A stretch of DNA of 64,000 nucleotides from Azotobacter paspali. Lineage in GTDB: Bacteria; Pseudomonadota; Gammaproteobacteria; Pseudomonadales; Pseudomonadaceae. Positions within the stretch are counted from its first letter, which is position 1. Every line of letters starts with the position of its first letter. The notes under the pieces are model-generated. The model saw only the letters and a program-made list of their open reading frames with translations. It ran no database searches and was not told the DNA's origin. Positions 8,795-19,904 of this stretch are shown here, in pieces. The stretch lies in NCBI RefSeq assembly GCF_042434745.1, contig NZ_JBHLSS010000141.1. One strand, written 5' to 3'. The position numbers and the translations under genes are program-made.

Positions 8795-9229
8795 ATGCAC
8801 CGTTCCATCCTGTTCGCCCTCGTTTTCGCCGGCGCCGTCCAGGCTGCCGACCCCGTCGCCATCGACGTGTACCGCGATCCCAACTGCGGCTGCTGCCAGG
8901 ACTGGGTCCGCCACCTGCAGGCCAATGGTTTCGCCGTCGACGACCACATCGAGGCGGACATGGCTGCGCTCAAGTCCCGCCTGGGCGTACCCCACGGTCT
9001 GGGCTCTTGCCATACCGCGCTGATCGACGGCAAGTTCGTCGAGGGCCATGTGCCGGCCGCCGATATCCTCAAGCTGCGGCGCGAGCCGGGCCTGATCGGC
9101 GTCGCCGTGCCGGGCATGCCGATCGGCTCGCCGGGCATGGAGATCGGCGAGCGCCAAGACGCCTACCAGGTGATCGGCGTCACCCGCAGCGGCGAGCGAC
9201 GCACGCTCGCCGACTATCCGGCGCGCTGA
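8795..9229 (+). CDS. periplasmic DUF411 metal-binding protein
   Basis: A signal peptide (MHRSILFALVFAGAVQA) precedes a 126-residue thioredoxin-like domain. It carries the DUF411 marks VYRDPNCGCCQDWVRHL (CxCC cysteines) and LGSCHTALIDGKFVEGHVPA (CH motif), and then PGMPIGSPGME. Members are often found with copper-resistance genes and are thought to bind copper in the periplasm. No copper genes flank this copy, so that role is inferred from the family only. The start at 8795 is fixed by the signal peptide. Confidence 0.85.
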   Translation: MHRSILFALVFAGAVQAADPVAIDVYRDPNCGCCQDWVRHLQANGFAVDDHIEADMAALKSRLGVPHGLGSCHTALIDGKFVEGHVPAADILKLRREPGLIGVAVPGMPIGSPGMEIGERQDAYQVIGVTRSGERRTLADYPAR

Positions 9230-9319
9230 GCCCGCGCCGGGGCTGGCGATTCCGCCGCGCAATCTGGGAATCGCCGCCTAGACTGAAGAGTAATCGCTCG
9301 ACTCGGAGAGAGTACCGCC

Positions 9320-10174
9320 ATGCGCTGGAAACGAGCTCGACGCAGCGACAACGTGGTGGACGCGCGTAGCGGCGGCATGCGCGTCGGCGGCAAGGGACTC
9401 GGCCTCGGCGGCATTGCGTTGGTGGTGATCGTCGGCCTGCTGATGGGCCAGGACCCGGGGCAGATCCTCACCGAATTGACCAGCCAGAGTTCGCCCGGCA
9501 CGGGACAGAGCGGCGCACCGCCCGCCAACGACGAACAGGCCGAATTCGTCCGCGCCGTGCTCGGCGACACCGAAGACACGTGGCGCCAGTTGTTCCAGCA
9601 GGCCGGGCGCCAATACCGGGAGCCAACCCTGGTACTGTTCAGCCAGGGCGTGAATTCCGCCTGCGGCTTCGCCAGCCAGGCGGTCGGCCCCTTCTACTGC
9701 CCGGCCGATCAGCGGGTCTACCTGGATCTGGCGTTCTTCCGCGAACTGGCTCAGCGCTTCGGCGCTTCCGGCGACTTCGCCCAGGCCTACGTGATCGCCC
9801 ACGAAGTCGGCCATCACGTACAGACCCTGCTCGGTGTCTCCGTTCAGGTGAATGCCGCCCGCCAGCGCGGCGAGCGCATGGAGGGCGCCAACGGCCTACT
9901 GGTGCGCCAGGAACTGCAGGCCGATTGCCTGGCCGGGGTCTGGGCCCACCATGCTCAGCGGCGCCTGGACTGGTTGGAGCCCGGCGATCTGGAAGAGGCC
10001 CTGAACGCCGCCAATGCCATCGGCGACGACCGCCTGCAGCGCCACGGTCGTGGTCAGGTGGTGCCCGACTCCTTCACCCACGGCACCTCGGAACAGCGGG
10101 TGCGTTGGTTCCGGATGGGCTTCGAGAACGGCGAAAGCGGACGCTGCAACACCTTCCAGACCAGCCGGCTGTGA
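9320..10174 (+). CDS. ypfJ: zinc metalloprotease, YpfJ family
   Basis: Predicted membrane-anchored neutral zinc metallopeptidase of 284 residues. A basic N-terminus (MRWKRARRSDNVVDARSGG, an RxSxNVxDxR mark of the family) is followed by one membrane span near residues 30-45. A Gln/Ser-rich linker leads to the catalytic domain with FYCPADQRVYLDLAFF, the zinc-binding AHEVGHHVQ near residue 161 and QADCLAGVWAHH carrying the third ligand. The C-terminus has HGTSEQRVRWF. It appears complete. Substrate unknown. Confidence 0.9.
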   Translation: MRWKRARRSDNVVDARSGGMRVGGKGLGLGGIALVVIVGLLMGQDPGQILTELTSQSSPGTGQSGAPPANDEQAEFVRAVLGDTEDTWRQLFQQAGRQYREPTLVLFSQGVNSACGFASQAVGPFYCPADQRVYLDLAFFRELAQRFGASGDFAQAYVIAHEVGHHVQTLLGVSVQVNAARQRGERMEGANGLLVRQELQADCLAGVWAHHAQRRLDWLEPGDLEEALNAANAIGDDRLQRHGRGQVVPDSFTHGTSEQRVRWFRMGFENGESGRCNTFQTSRL

Positions 10175-10182
10175 CCGGGACT

Positions 10183-10779
10183 TCACTCGCCGCACAGTTG
10201 CTCCAGCAGTTCGAAACAGTCGCGCACCTGCCAGTCGGTCAGTTCGGGCCAGGGATTTTCCGTCGGGCGAATCAGCACGGCGTACGCCCCCGCGCCACGC
10301 GCGCACTCCAGATCGTTGCGGTAATCGCCGACCATCACCAGCTCCGCGGGCGCCACGCCCCAGGCCGCGGCCAGTTGCAACAGGCCGCCGGGATGCGGCT
10401 TGGGCGGTGCCTCGTCGCGACCGACGATATCCACACCGGCGAAGCAGTCGGCTAGGCCGATCGCCGCCAGGGTAAGCAGCGCCAATTCGTGGGCGTTGCG
10501 CGTCAGTAGGCCGAGGCGGCAGCCGCGCCGGCACAGCGTGCGCACCAATTCGACCGCGCCGGCGGCCGGACGCGCCCCCAGGGCCAGGGTGCGCTCGTGT
10601 TCAAGCAGCCAGGCCCGCTTGGCCAGCGCCTGCTCCGCCGGCAGGGTCGCCAGGTGGTGGAGGATGTCGTCCTCCGGGGGGATCTCCAGGGCGCGGCGGA
10701 TGGCAGCGAAATCATGGACGGCGACGGTCAGGGTACCGTCCATGTCGAATACCCAGTGGCGGGCGGCGGCGAACCTCAC
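10183..10779 (-). CDS. HAD-family phosphatase (Gph/PGMB-like)
   Basis: Haloacid-dehalogenase phosphohydrolase of 198 residues. Motif I is HWVFDMDGTLTVAVHDF, motif II is LGLLTRN, and motifs III/IV are PPKPHPGGLLQ and ELVMVGDYRNDLECARGAGA. The start is a GTG at 10779, overlapping the tesB stop in a GTGA arrangement, so the two genes are translationally linked. The substrate, a small phosphorylated metabolite, is not indicated. Confidence 0.87.
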   Translation of the reverse strand: MRFAAARHWVFDMDGTLTVAVHDFAAIRRALEIPPEDDILHHLATLPAEQALAKRAWLLEHERTLALGARPAAGAVELVRTLCRRGCRLGLLTRNAHELALLTLAAIGLADCFAGVDIVGRDEAPPKPHPGGLLQLAAAWGVAPAELVMVGDYRNDLECARGAGAYAVLIRPTENPWPELTDWQVRDCFELLEQLCGE

Positions 10780-11648
10780 TGCAAGTCCTCGCGCAGGCGG
10801 ATCAGCCCCTCCTGGGCCATGGAGGCGACCAGTCGGCCATCGCGGTCGAACACATGGCCACGGGCGAAGCCGCGGGCGTTGGCGGCCCAGGGACTTTCCA
10901 CCGCGAACAGCAGCCAGTCGTCCAGGCGCAGATCGCCATGAAACCACAGGGCATGGTCGAGGCTGGCCACCTGCATGAAGCGCTGGAACACCGACACCCC
11001 GTGCGGCTGCAGCACCGTGTTCAACAGGGAGAAATCCGAGGCGTAGGCAAGCAGGTAACGGTGCAGGTGCGGATCGTCCGGCAGGCGTCCGTCGGCGCGG
11101 AACCAGGCGTAGCGGATAGGCTCGCAGGGCTCGGGGGAGAAGGAGTTGACCTGGGTCACCGGACGGATCTCGATCGGCTTGGTGCTGATCGCCCAGTCGT
11201 GAATGCGCGCCGGCAACCGGTCGGCGACCTGCCGCGCCAGCTCGGTTTCCGAAAGCAGCCCCTCCGGCCCCGGCACCTCGGGTATCGTCGGCCGCTGGTG
11301 TTCGAGCCCCTGCTCTCCGGCCTGGAAGGAGGCGGCGCAAGTGAAGATCGGCCGCCCCTTCTGGATCGCGGTGACCCGCCTCGCGCTGAAGCTCTTGCCG
11401 TCGCGCAGCGGGTCGACTTCGTAGAGCACCGGCAAGCTGGCATCGCCGGGGCGCAGGAAGTAGCCGTGCAGCGAATGCACCTGGCGGCCGGGCTCGACCG
11501 TCTGGCTGGCGGCCGATACCGCCTGACCAAGCACCTGTCCGCCGAACAACTGGCGCAGGCCGAGGTCCTCGCTGCGGCCGCGGAATAGGTTTTCCTCGAT
11601 GGGCTCGAGGCTCAACAAAGCGATCAGGTTGTCCAGAATCTCCGTCAT
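10776..11648 (-). CDS. tesB: acyl-CoA thioesterase II
   Basis: Hydrolyses medium and long acyl-CoAs to free fatty acid and CoA. At 290 residues it has the double-hotdog TesB architecture: FRGRSEDLGLRQLFGGQVLG and VHSLHGYFLRPGD in the first half, SLLNTVLQPHG and SLDHALWFHGDLRLDDW with the catalytic Asp in the second, and GHVFDRDGRLVASMAQEGL at the end. It overlaps the downstream HAD phosphatase gene. Confidence 0.95.
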   Translation of the reverse strand: MTEILDNLIALLSLEPIEENLFRGRSEDLGLRQLFGGQVLGQAVSAASQTVEPGRQVHSLHGYFLRPGDASLPVLYEVDPLRDGKSFSARRVTAIQKGRPIFTCAASFQAGEQGLEHQRPTIPEVPGPEGLLSETELARQVADRLPARIHDWAISTKPIEIRPVTQVNSFSPEPCEPIRYAWFRADGRLPDDPHLHRYLLAYASDFSLLNTVLQPHGVSVFQRFMQVASLDHALWFHGDLRLDDWLLFAVESPWAANARGFARGHVFDRDGRLVASMAQEGLIRLREDLQ

Positions 11649-11746
11649 CTGATCTATCCCTCACCCAAGACTTGCCGGCGGCCGGACGGCCGCCCTGAGG
11701 ATACGACTCTGCCAGCGGCCGCCGCCCAGGCCAAGAGGTACATCCA

Positions 11747-12523
11747 CTACCAGTAGTTTTCCACCGCCACCTGTCCCGGCTTGCGGCTCAGGCTGAGCTG
11801 CAGGCCGCGCGCCTTGAGCAGTTCCCGGCAGTCCTTGATCATCTGCGGGTTGCCGCAGAGCATGAGCCGCGAATATGCCGGATCGAGCGCCAGACCGGCT
11901 GCGTGCTCCAGCTCGCCGTTGTCGAGCAGCGTGGTGATGCGCCCGTGCAGGGTCCCAGGCACGGCCTCGCGGGTCACCAGTGGCAGATATTGCAGCCGCG
12001 CCCGGCCACCCGGTGGCTGCATGCGCGCCGGCAGTTCGCCGATCTGCCCGCGGTAGGCCAGTTCTCCCTGGGTGCGCACGCTGTGCACCAGCAGAATGCG
12101 CTCGAACCGCTGCCAGACCTCCGGCTCGCGCAGGATCGACAGAAAAGGCCCGAGCCCGGTGCCGGTAGCCAGCAGCCACAGATCACGGCCGTCCGGGAAG
12201 CGGTCGAGAGTGAGGAAGCCATAGGGCTGACGCTCGACGAGCAACGCATCGCCAGGCCCGAGGCGGCATAGCTCGCTGGTGAAGTCGCCGCCCGGCACCA
12301 CCACGGAGAAGAACTCCAGGTAGTCGTCGGCCGGCGCCGAGACCATCGAATAGGCGCGCCAGACGGTACCGCCGTCGGCCTTGCACAGGCCGAGACGGGC
12401 GAACTGGCCGGCACGGAAACGGAACTCCAGCGGGCGCGTACAACGCAGGCTGAACAGGGTGTCTGTCCAGGGCCAAACCTCGAGCAGCGTCTGCCGGGTG
12501 AACTTGTCTTCGCTGGCGGTCAT
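11747..12523 (-). CDS. fpr: ferredoxin-NADP+ reductase
   Basis: FAD enzyme moving electrons between NADPH and ferredoxin or flavodoxin. At 258 residues it is the standard bacterial Fpr length. It shows the FAD motif RAYSMVSAP near residue 55, a glycine loop GTGLGPFLSIL for NADP binding, LCGNPQMI, and the bacterial C-terminal VENYW-type end. The start at 12523 is where similarity begins; a longer open frame upstream is not used. In Azotobacter the enzyme is linked to oxidative-stress and nitrogen-fixation electron flow (family knowledge). It is divergent from rlmG. Confidence 0.94.
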   Translation of the reverse strand: MTASEDKFTRQTLLEVWPWTDTLFSLRCTRPLEFRFRAGQFARLGLCKADGGTVWRAYSMVSAPADDYLEFFSVVVPGGDFTSELCRLGPGDALLVERQPYGFLTLDRFPDGRDLWLLATGTGLGPFLSILREPEVWQRFERILLVHSVRTQGELAYRGQIGELPARMQPPGGRARLQYLPLVTREAVPGTLHGRITTLLDNGELEHAAGLALDPAYSRLMLCGNPQMIKDCRELLKARGLQLSLSRKPGQVAVENYW

Positions 12524-12664
12524 ACTTCGCTCCTCATTCGCCGCGGATCTCCGGGCGAAAGCCATGACAATATCCGGGCCGGTGCTCGCGGCCGGAGCGG
12601 TACGACCGCCCGGCGCGAATGCCGGCCTCTTCTTTGGTATAGGACAAACGCCCTTTTCTCCGCC

Positions 12665-13789
12665 ATGCCCATTCTCGATACTCCGTTCGCCCGTCTCGAG
12701 CTGCAGCGCCAGCCAGCGCGGCGCGACGATCCCCTGCTGGCCTTCGATGCCGCCGACGAGTACCTGCTGCGGCATCTGCACGCGCAAGGCCTGCCCGCGG
12801 AAACGCGGGTCCTCGTGCTCAACGACGCCTTCGGCGCGCTGGCCTGTTCCCTGGCCAGCCATGCCAGGGTGACCAGCAGCGGCGACTCCCATCTGGGCCG
12901 GCTCGCCCTGAGCGACAATCTGCAACGTAACGGCCTGGCGGCGGAAGCGGTAGCCTTCGTGCCGGCCAGCGCGGTTGCCGAGGGTCCCTTCGAGCAGGTG
13001 CTGATCCGCGTGCCCAAGACCCTGGCTCTGCTCGAAGAACAACTGATCCGCCTGCACGGCCAGTTGGCACCGGGCGCCCAGGTGATCGCCGCGGCCATGC
13101 TCAAGCACCTGCCGCGCGCCGCGGGCGACCTGCTGGAGCGCTACGTCGGCCCGGTGCAGGCCTCGCTGGCGGAGAAGAAGGCACGCCTGCTGTTCGCCAC
13201 GCCGGAGCCGAAGCCGGCGCCGCGCTCGCCCTACCCGACCCGTTACCGCCTCGACCGGCCGCCCGTCGAGCTGCTCAACCACGCCAACGTATTCTGCCGC
13301 GAAGGGCTGGACATCGGTACCCGCGCCTTTCTTTCCCATCTGCCCGGCAACCTCGGCAGCGCGCGGGTCGCCGATCTCGGCTGCGGCAACGGGGTGCTGG
13401 CCATCGCCTGCGCGCTGGCCAATCCCGAAGCGCGGCTGACGCTGGTCGACGAATCCTATATGGCCGTGCAATCGGCTACGGAGAATTGGCGCGCAGCGCT
13501 TGGCGAACGCCCGGTGGAAATCCGCGCCGCCGACGGCCTGGCCGGACAGGCCGAGCGCTCCCTGGAGGCGGTGCTGTGCAACCCGCCGTTCCACCAGCAG
13601 CAGGTGGTCGGCGACTTTCTGGCCTGGCGCATGTTCCAGCAGGCACGCGCGGCACTGGTGCCGGACGGCGCCCTGTGGATCGTCGGCAACCGCCACCTGG
13701 GCTATCACGTTAAGCTCAAAAAGCTGTTCTCTTGGGTTGAGCAGGTGGGAGCGACACCCAAGTTCGTCATCCTCAAGGCGATTCGCTGA
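12665..13789 (+). CDS. rlmG: 23S rRNA m2G1835 methyltransferase RlmG
   Basis: Methylates guanine 1835 of 23S rRNA. At 374 residues it has an N-terminal degenerate methyltransferase domain (FDAADEYLL, AFGALACSLA) and a C-terminal catalytic domain with the SAM motif VADLGCGNGVLAIACALANP near residue 235 and the NPPF motif in VLCNPPFHQQQ near residue 304. The length and the FDAADEYLL start favour RlmG over the related RsmC. A hairpin lies 17 bases after the stop. Confidence 0.9.
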   Translation: MPILDTPFARLELQRQPARRDDPLLAFDAADEYLLRHLHAQGLPAETRVLVLNDAFGALACSLASHARVTSSGDSHLGRLALSDNLQRNGLAAEAVAFVPASAVAEGPFEQVLIRVPKTLALLEEQLIRLHGQLAPGAQVIAAAMLKHLPRAAGDLLERYVGPVQASLAEKKARLLFATPEPKPAPRSPYPTRYRLDRPPVELLNHANVFCREGLDIGTRAFLSHLPGNLGSARVADLGCGNGVLAIACALANPEARLTLVDESYMAVQSATENWRAALGERPVEIRAADGLAGQAERSLEAVLCNPPFHQQQVVGDFLAWRMFQQARAALVPDGALWIVGNRHLGYHVKLKKLFSWVEQVGATPKFVILKAIR

Positions 13790-13806
13790 ACAAGAAACAA
13801 GCGATA

Positions 13807-13831
13807 CCCGCCAAGGCCCGTCCCTGGCGGG
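13807..13831 (+). terminator. hairpin after rlmG (weak terminator candidate)
   Basis: CCCGCCA and TGGCGGG form a perfect 7-bp stem around an 11-base loop. No run of T follows, so termination efficiency is doubtful. Confidence 0.35.
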
Positions 13832-13852
13832 CTCGCGCCATTCTTGCGCAGC

Positions 13853-14269
13853 TTATCCACAGCCTGCTCCACAGTTACGCTGGACAACCCCATGGCCTCC
13901 TAGACGACGTCGGAGCCGTGCGGCGACCACCCTCTACGCTAGGAAAACCGCCTGTTCCGATCCATTTTACGGTCTTCCCGCGCACTTTTCTCCCAGGCCC
14001 CGCCAGAAACCGCGAGCGTTCCCGCATGGAAAACTTGTTCCCAGGTTTATCCACAGCCCCTTCCACAGAGTTCGGGAAAATATCCGCACGATTTTCAAGC
14101 TCTTTCCCATCATTCGCATCAGGTCTTACATCTGGAACAGATTCGCCGGTACACCGCAGGCGTACCGGCGTCCCATTTCCCTTGCCCTAGGCGTCCTCTC
14201 GTCTCCAGGTTCGAGCAGCGTCGCCCACGGCGCGGCAATGCGGGTGAGCATGCGGATACCTTATCCAGA
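13853..14269 (+). promoter_or_regulatory. gene-free interval with DnaA-box-like sequences
   Basis: Between rlmG and ygiQ lie 588 bases without a credible gene. TTATCCACA, the strict DnaA-box consensus, occurs at 13853-13861 and 14047-14055, both on the plus strand. Each is followed by a similar tail (AGCC, then CTCCACAG or TTCCACAG). A one-mismatch copy, TTATCCAGA, is at 14261-14269. An AT-rich stretch follows at about 14296-14350. It may be a DnaA-responsive site or an origin-like element; nothing else marks it as oriC. Confidence 0.45.
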
Positions 14270-14377
14270 GCAGTCGGGCCGAGTCAGTAGTCCACCATAA
14301 CCAATTGTTTTACTCGGTCTTTTGCTCATTTTTTGTGCTATATTGCGCGCCCTCCGCAATCCCCGCCGGTCACCGCC

Positions 14378-16651
<2,274 letters not shown>

Positions 16652-16652
16652 T

Positions 16653-17861
16653 TCACGCCGCCCTGGCCCATCCGTCCCAGGCCAGCAGTCCCAAAACCGC
16701 CAGCATGGCGAAGGCGGCACCGCCGAAGAAGGTGACGGCAGCGCCGAACTGCTGCCACAGAATGCCAGCGATCACGCTGGCCGCCAGCAGCGCCAAGCCG
16801 CCGAGCAGATTGAAGAAGCCGAAGGCGGTACCGCGCAGCGACAGCGGCGCGCTGTCGGCCACCAGCTTGGCCAGGAGGCCCTGGCTAAAGGCCATATGCA
16901 GCCCCCACAGGGCGGCGCCGACGAAGGCCAGCCAGGGACCGTCGGCAGCGGCCAGCAGCAGATCGGCAAAGATCAGCAACGCCAGGCTGACCAGCAGCAG
17001 TCGACGCGCATCGAGACGGTCGGCGGCCTGGCCGGCCGGATAGGCGCACAAGGCATAGAACAGGTTCATCGCCACCAGCGCCAGCGGCACCAGACCGATT
17101 GGCACTCCCACGTCTTCGGCACGCAGGATCAGAAAGGCCTCGCTGAAGCGCGCCAAGGTGAACACCGCGCCGATGCCCGCCACCCACCAGTAGGCCCGAC
17201 CCAACCGAGGTACGTCGCCCAGGTGCAGCGGTGGCCGGGCGTCGCTTTCCACGGGCGCCGGCTCCTGCACACAGCGAAGCAGCAGGACCACGGTGAGGAA
17301 GGCCGGGATCACCGCCACCCACATCACCGCCTTGATGTCGTTGGCGAACCAGGCCATGAACAGCAGCGCCAGCAACGGGCCGATCACCGCGCCTAGGGAG
17401 TCGAGCGCCTGGCGCAGTCCGTAGGCCGCACCGCGCAGCGCCGGCGTCACCAGATCGGCGATCAGCGCATCGCGCGGGGCGCCGCGGATGCCCTTGCCGA
17501 CGCGGTCGGCGAAGCGCGCGGCGAATACCCAGTCGATGCTCGTCGCCAGGGGAAATAGCGGCTTGCTGAAGGCCGCCAGGGCGTAGCCGAACACCACCAG
17601 CCGCTTGCGCCGCCCCAGGTAGTCGCTGAACGCGCCGGAGAATACCTTGGCAAAGGCCGCGGTGGCCTCGGCCACGCCCTCGACGATGCCCACCGTCACC
17701 AGCGAGGTACCGAGCACGCCAACCATGAACAGCGGCAGCAGGCTGTGGATCAGCTCGGAGGAGATATCCATGAGCATCGAGCCGAAGCCCAGCGCCCAGA
17801 CACCCGCCGGCAGGGCACGCAGGCCGGCGGTAAGGGAGAAAGGACGCCCCGGAGCAGCCAT
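16653..17861 (-). CDS. major facilitator superfamily transporter
   Basis: Proton-driven inner-membrane transporter of 402 residues with about twelve hydrophobic segments. The MFS loop motif appears as GAFSDYLGRRKRLVVFGYAL around residues 75-95, and DRVGKGIRGAPRDALIAD after segment 4 is typical of a broad DHA/YbfB-like efflux group. It converges on ygiQ with one base between the stops. Substrate cannot be inferred. Confidence 0.85.
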   Translation of the reverse strand: MAAPGRPFSLTAGLRALPAGVWALGFGSMLMDISSELIHSLLPLFMVGVLGTSLVTVGIVEGVAEATAAFAKVFSGAFSDYLGRRKRLVVFGYALAAFSKPLFPLATSIDWVFAARFADRVGKGIRGAPRDALIADLVTPALRGAAYGLRQALDSLGAVIGPLLALLFMAWFANDIKAVMWVAVIPAFLTVVLLLRCVQEPAPVESDARPPLHLGDVPRLGRAYWWVAGIGAVFTLARFSEAFLILRAEDVGVPIGLVPLALVAMNLFYALCAYPAGQAADRLDARRLLLVSLALLIFADLLLAAADGPWLAFVGAALWGLHMAFSQGLLAKLVADSAPLSLRGTAFGFFNLLGGLALLAASVIAGILWQQFGAAVTFFGGAAFAMLAVLGLLAWDGWARAA

Positions 17862-17933
17862 GTCTGGCCTCCCTGTGCAGAATCTGACGCCTTGCTTGAC
17901 GCTAATCCGCGCGGGCAGGCCTGTCCAGTGCGC

Positions 17934-19325
17934 TCACTCGTCGAACTGGTAGCTGCCCGGCGCCAGGTTCTCGAAGCGCGAGTACTTGCCGAGGAAAGCC
18001 AGCCGGGTGGTGCCGATCGGGCCGTTGCGCTGCTTGCCGATGATGATTTCGGCGACCCCCTTGAACTCCGTTTCCGGGTGATAGACCTCATCGCGATAGA
18101 CGAACATGATGACGTCGGCATCCTGCTCAATGGCTCCGGATTCGCGCAGGTCGGAGTTCACAGGACGCTTGTTGGGACGCTGCTCCAGGGAGCGGTTGAG
18201 CTGCGAGAGCGCAATCACCGGGCAGTTGAACTCCTTGGCCAGCGCCTTCAGCGAACGGGAGATCTCGGAAATCTCGTTGACCCGGTTGTCGCTGCCGGAA
18301 CCGGGAATCTGCATCAATTGCAGGTAGTCGACCATGATCATGGCGATCTCGCCGTGCTCGCGGGCCAGGCGCCGGGTACGCGCGCGCATTTCCGCCGGGC
18401 TGATGCCAGCGGTGTCGTCGATGAACAGCTTGCGCTCGTTGAGCAGGTTGACCGCCGAGGTCAGGCGCGGCCAGTCGTCGTCGTCCAGACGGCCGGCGCG
18501 CACCTTGGTCTGGTCGATGCGCCCGAGCGAGGCGAGCATACGGATCACGATAGACTCGGCGGGCATTTCCAGGGAATACACCACCACCGCCTTGTCGCTG
18601 CGCAGCACGGCGTTTTCTACCAAGTTCATGGCAAAGGTGGTCTTGCCCATGGACGGACGCCCGGCGACGATGACCAGATCGGCCGGCTGCAGGCCGCTGG
18701 TCTGCTCGTCCAGGTCGGTAAAGCCGGTGGACAGACCGGTGATCGCATCGCCGGAGTTGAACAGCGAGTCGATGCGGTCGATGGCCTTGACCAGGATGTC
18801 GTTGATCGCCATCGGCCCGCCGGTCTTGGGCCGCGCCTCGGCGATCTGGAAGATCAGCCGCTCGGCCTCGTCGAGGATCTCGTCGCCGGTGCGGCCCTGG
18901 GGCGCATAGGCGCTGTCGGCGATCCGATTGCTGGTGGCGATCAACTGACGCAAGGTGGCGCGCTCGCGGACGATCTGCGCATAGGCCTTGATATTGGCCA
19001 CCGAGGGCGTGTTCTTGGCCAGCTCCCCCAGATAGGCCAGGCCGCCGACCTGCTCCAGGTGCCCCTCCTTATCCAGTTGTTCAGACAGGGTGACTACGTC
19101 GAACGGCATGTTGCGCTCGGCCAGTACGGTGATGGCGCGGAAGATCATGCGGTGGTCGTGGCGATAGAAGTCGCCGTCGGACACCTGGTCGAGCACCCGC
19201 TCCCAGGTGTTGTTGTCCAGCATCAAGCCGCCCAGCACGGCCTGCTCGGCCTCGATGGAATGCGGCGGCACCTTGAGGGCGGCGGTTTCCAGGTCGTATT
19301 GCTCGGGGGGACTGATGTCGTTCAT
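17934..19325 (-). CDS. dnaB: replicative DNA helicase DnaB
   Basis: Hexameric 5'-3' helicase that unwinds the replication fork. At 463 residues it has an N-terminal domain starting PPHSIEAEQAVLGGLMLDNN, which binds primase, a linker, and a RecA-like domain with Walker A AGRPSMGKTTFAMN near residue 216, the Walker B segment IMVDYLQLM, and the FSR-type end with EIIIGKQRNGP. The start at 19325 fits the family. No intein is present. It follows rplI after a 111-base gap that carries two strong hairpins. Confidence 0.97.
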   Translation of the reverse strand: MNDISPPEQYDLETAALKVPPHSIEAEQAVLGGLMLDNNTWERVLDQVSDGDFYRHDHRMIFRAITVLAERNMPFDVVTLSEQLDKEGHLEQVGGLAYLGELAKNTPSVANIKAYAQIVRERATLRQLIATSNRIADSAYAPQGRTGDEILDEAERLIFQIAEARPKTGGPMAINDILVKAIDRIDSLFNSGDAITGLSTGFTDLDEQTSGLQPADLVIVAGRPSMGKTTFAMNLVENAVLRSDKAVVVYSLEMPAESIVIRMLASLGRIDQTKVRAGRLDDDDWPRLTSAVNLLNERKLFIDDTAGISPAEMRARTRRLAREHGEIAMIMVDYLQLMQIPGSGSDNRVNEISEISRSLKALAKEFNCPVIALSQLNRSLEQRPNKRPVNSDLRESGAIEQDADVIMFVYRDEVYHPETEFKGVAEIIIGKQRNGPIGTTRLAFLGKYSRFENLAPGSYQFDE

Positions 19326-19355
19326 GGCTGACAAGAATTCCGGGAGTGCAGAAAG

Positions 19356-19394
19356 ACATCGGGCACGCTCCGCGTGGCGGAGCGTGCCCGATGT
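19356..19394 (-). terminator. 18-bp perfect hairpin between rplI and dnaB
   Basis: ACATCGGGCACGCTCCGC is followed by GTG and then its exact reverse complement, an 18-bp stem with a 3-base loop. Read in the rplI-to-dnaB direction it is followed by CTTTCT, a short pyrimidine run. It can act as a terminator, attenuator or mRNA-processing site ahead of dnaB, whose start is 31 bases further on. Confidence 0.6.
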
Positions 19395-19398
19395 TAGG

Positions 19399-19423
19399 CG
19401 TCCGGCGGCCAAGCCGCCAGACG
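19399..19423 (-). other. second hairpin after rplI
   Basis: CGTCCGGCGGC and GCCGCCAGACG pair over 11 positions with one mismatch around a CAA loop. It lies between the rplI stop and the 18-bp hairpin, so the two stems are stacked in tandem in the rplI-dnaB gap. Confidence 0.5.
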
Positions 19424-19436
19424 GAGCGGCGCTTGC

Positions 19437-19883
19437 TTAGCCGCCGACCACGACCAGGCGGATGCTGGCCTCGACGTCGGTGTGCAGATGCAGGGCCACG
19501 TCGTATTCGCCGGTTTGGCGAATGGTGCCGTTGGGTAGGCGCACTTCGCTCTTCGTCACGCCCAGACCGGCGGCGGTCAGGGCATCGGCGATATCGGCGG
19601 TGCCGATGGAGCCGAACAGCTTGCCTTCATCGCCGGCGGTAGCGGTGATGGTGATTTCCAGCTCGTTCAATTGGGCCGCGCGAGATTCGGCGGAGGACCT
19701 CTTCTCGGCCGCCAGGCGCTCCAGCTCGACACGACGGGCTTCGAACGCCGCGACGTTCTCGGCGGTGGCCGCGGTGGCCTTGCCCTGCGGCAGCAGGAAG
19801 TTGCGCGCGTAACCGCTCTTTACATTCACCTTGTCGCCCAGGTTGCCCAGGTTGGTGATCTTTTCCAGCAGGATGACTTCCAT
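19437..19883 (-). CDS. rplI: 50S ribosomal protein bL9
   Basis: Large-subunit protein of 148 residues. It begins [20 protein letters not shown] with [16 protein letters not shown], the bL9 N-terminal rRNA-binding signature. A long helix ([18 protein letters not shown]) joins it to the C-terminal domain ([19 protein letters not shown]). It is the last ribosomal gene of the rpsF-rpsR-DUF2232-rplI group. Confidence 0.98.
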   Translation of the reverse strand: MEVILLEKITNLGNLGDKVNVKSGYARNFLLPQGKATAATAENVAAFEARRVELERLAAEKRSSAESRAAQLNELEITITATAGDEGKLFGSIGTADIADALTAAGLGVTKSEVRLPNGTIRQTGEYDVALHLHTDVEASIRLVVVGG

Positions 19884-19904
19884 TTGAGTCTTACCTCTTA
19901 ACTT

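Noticed and set aside
11747..13708. Extended 653-codon frame for fpr
   Set aside because: Similarity to ferredoxin reductase begins at the ATG at 12523. Upstream the frame is antisense to rlmG.
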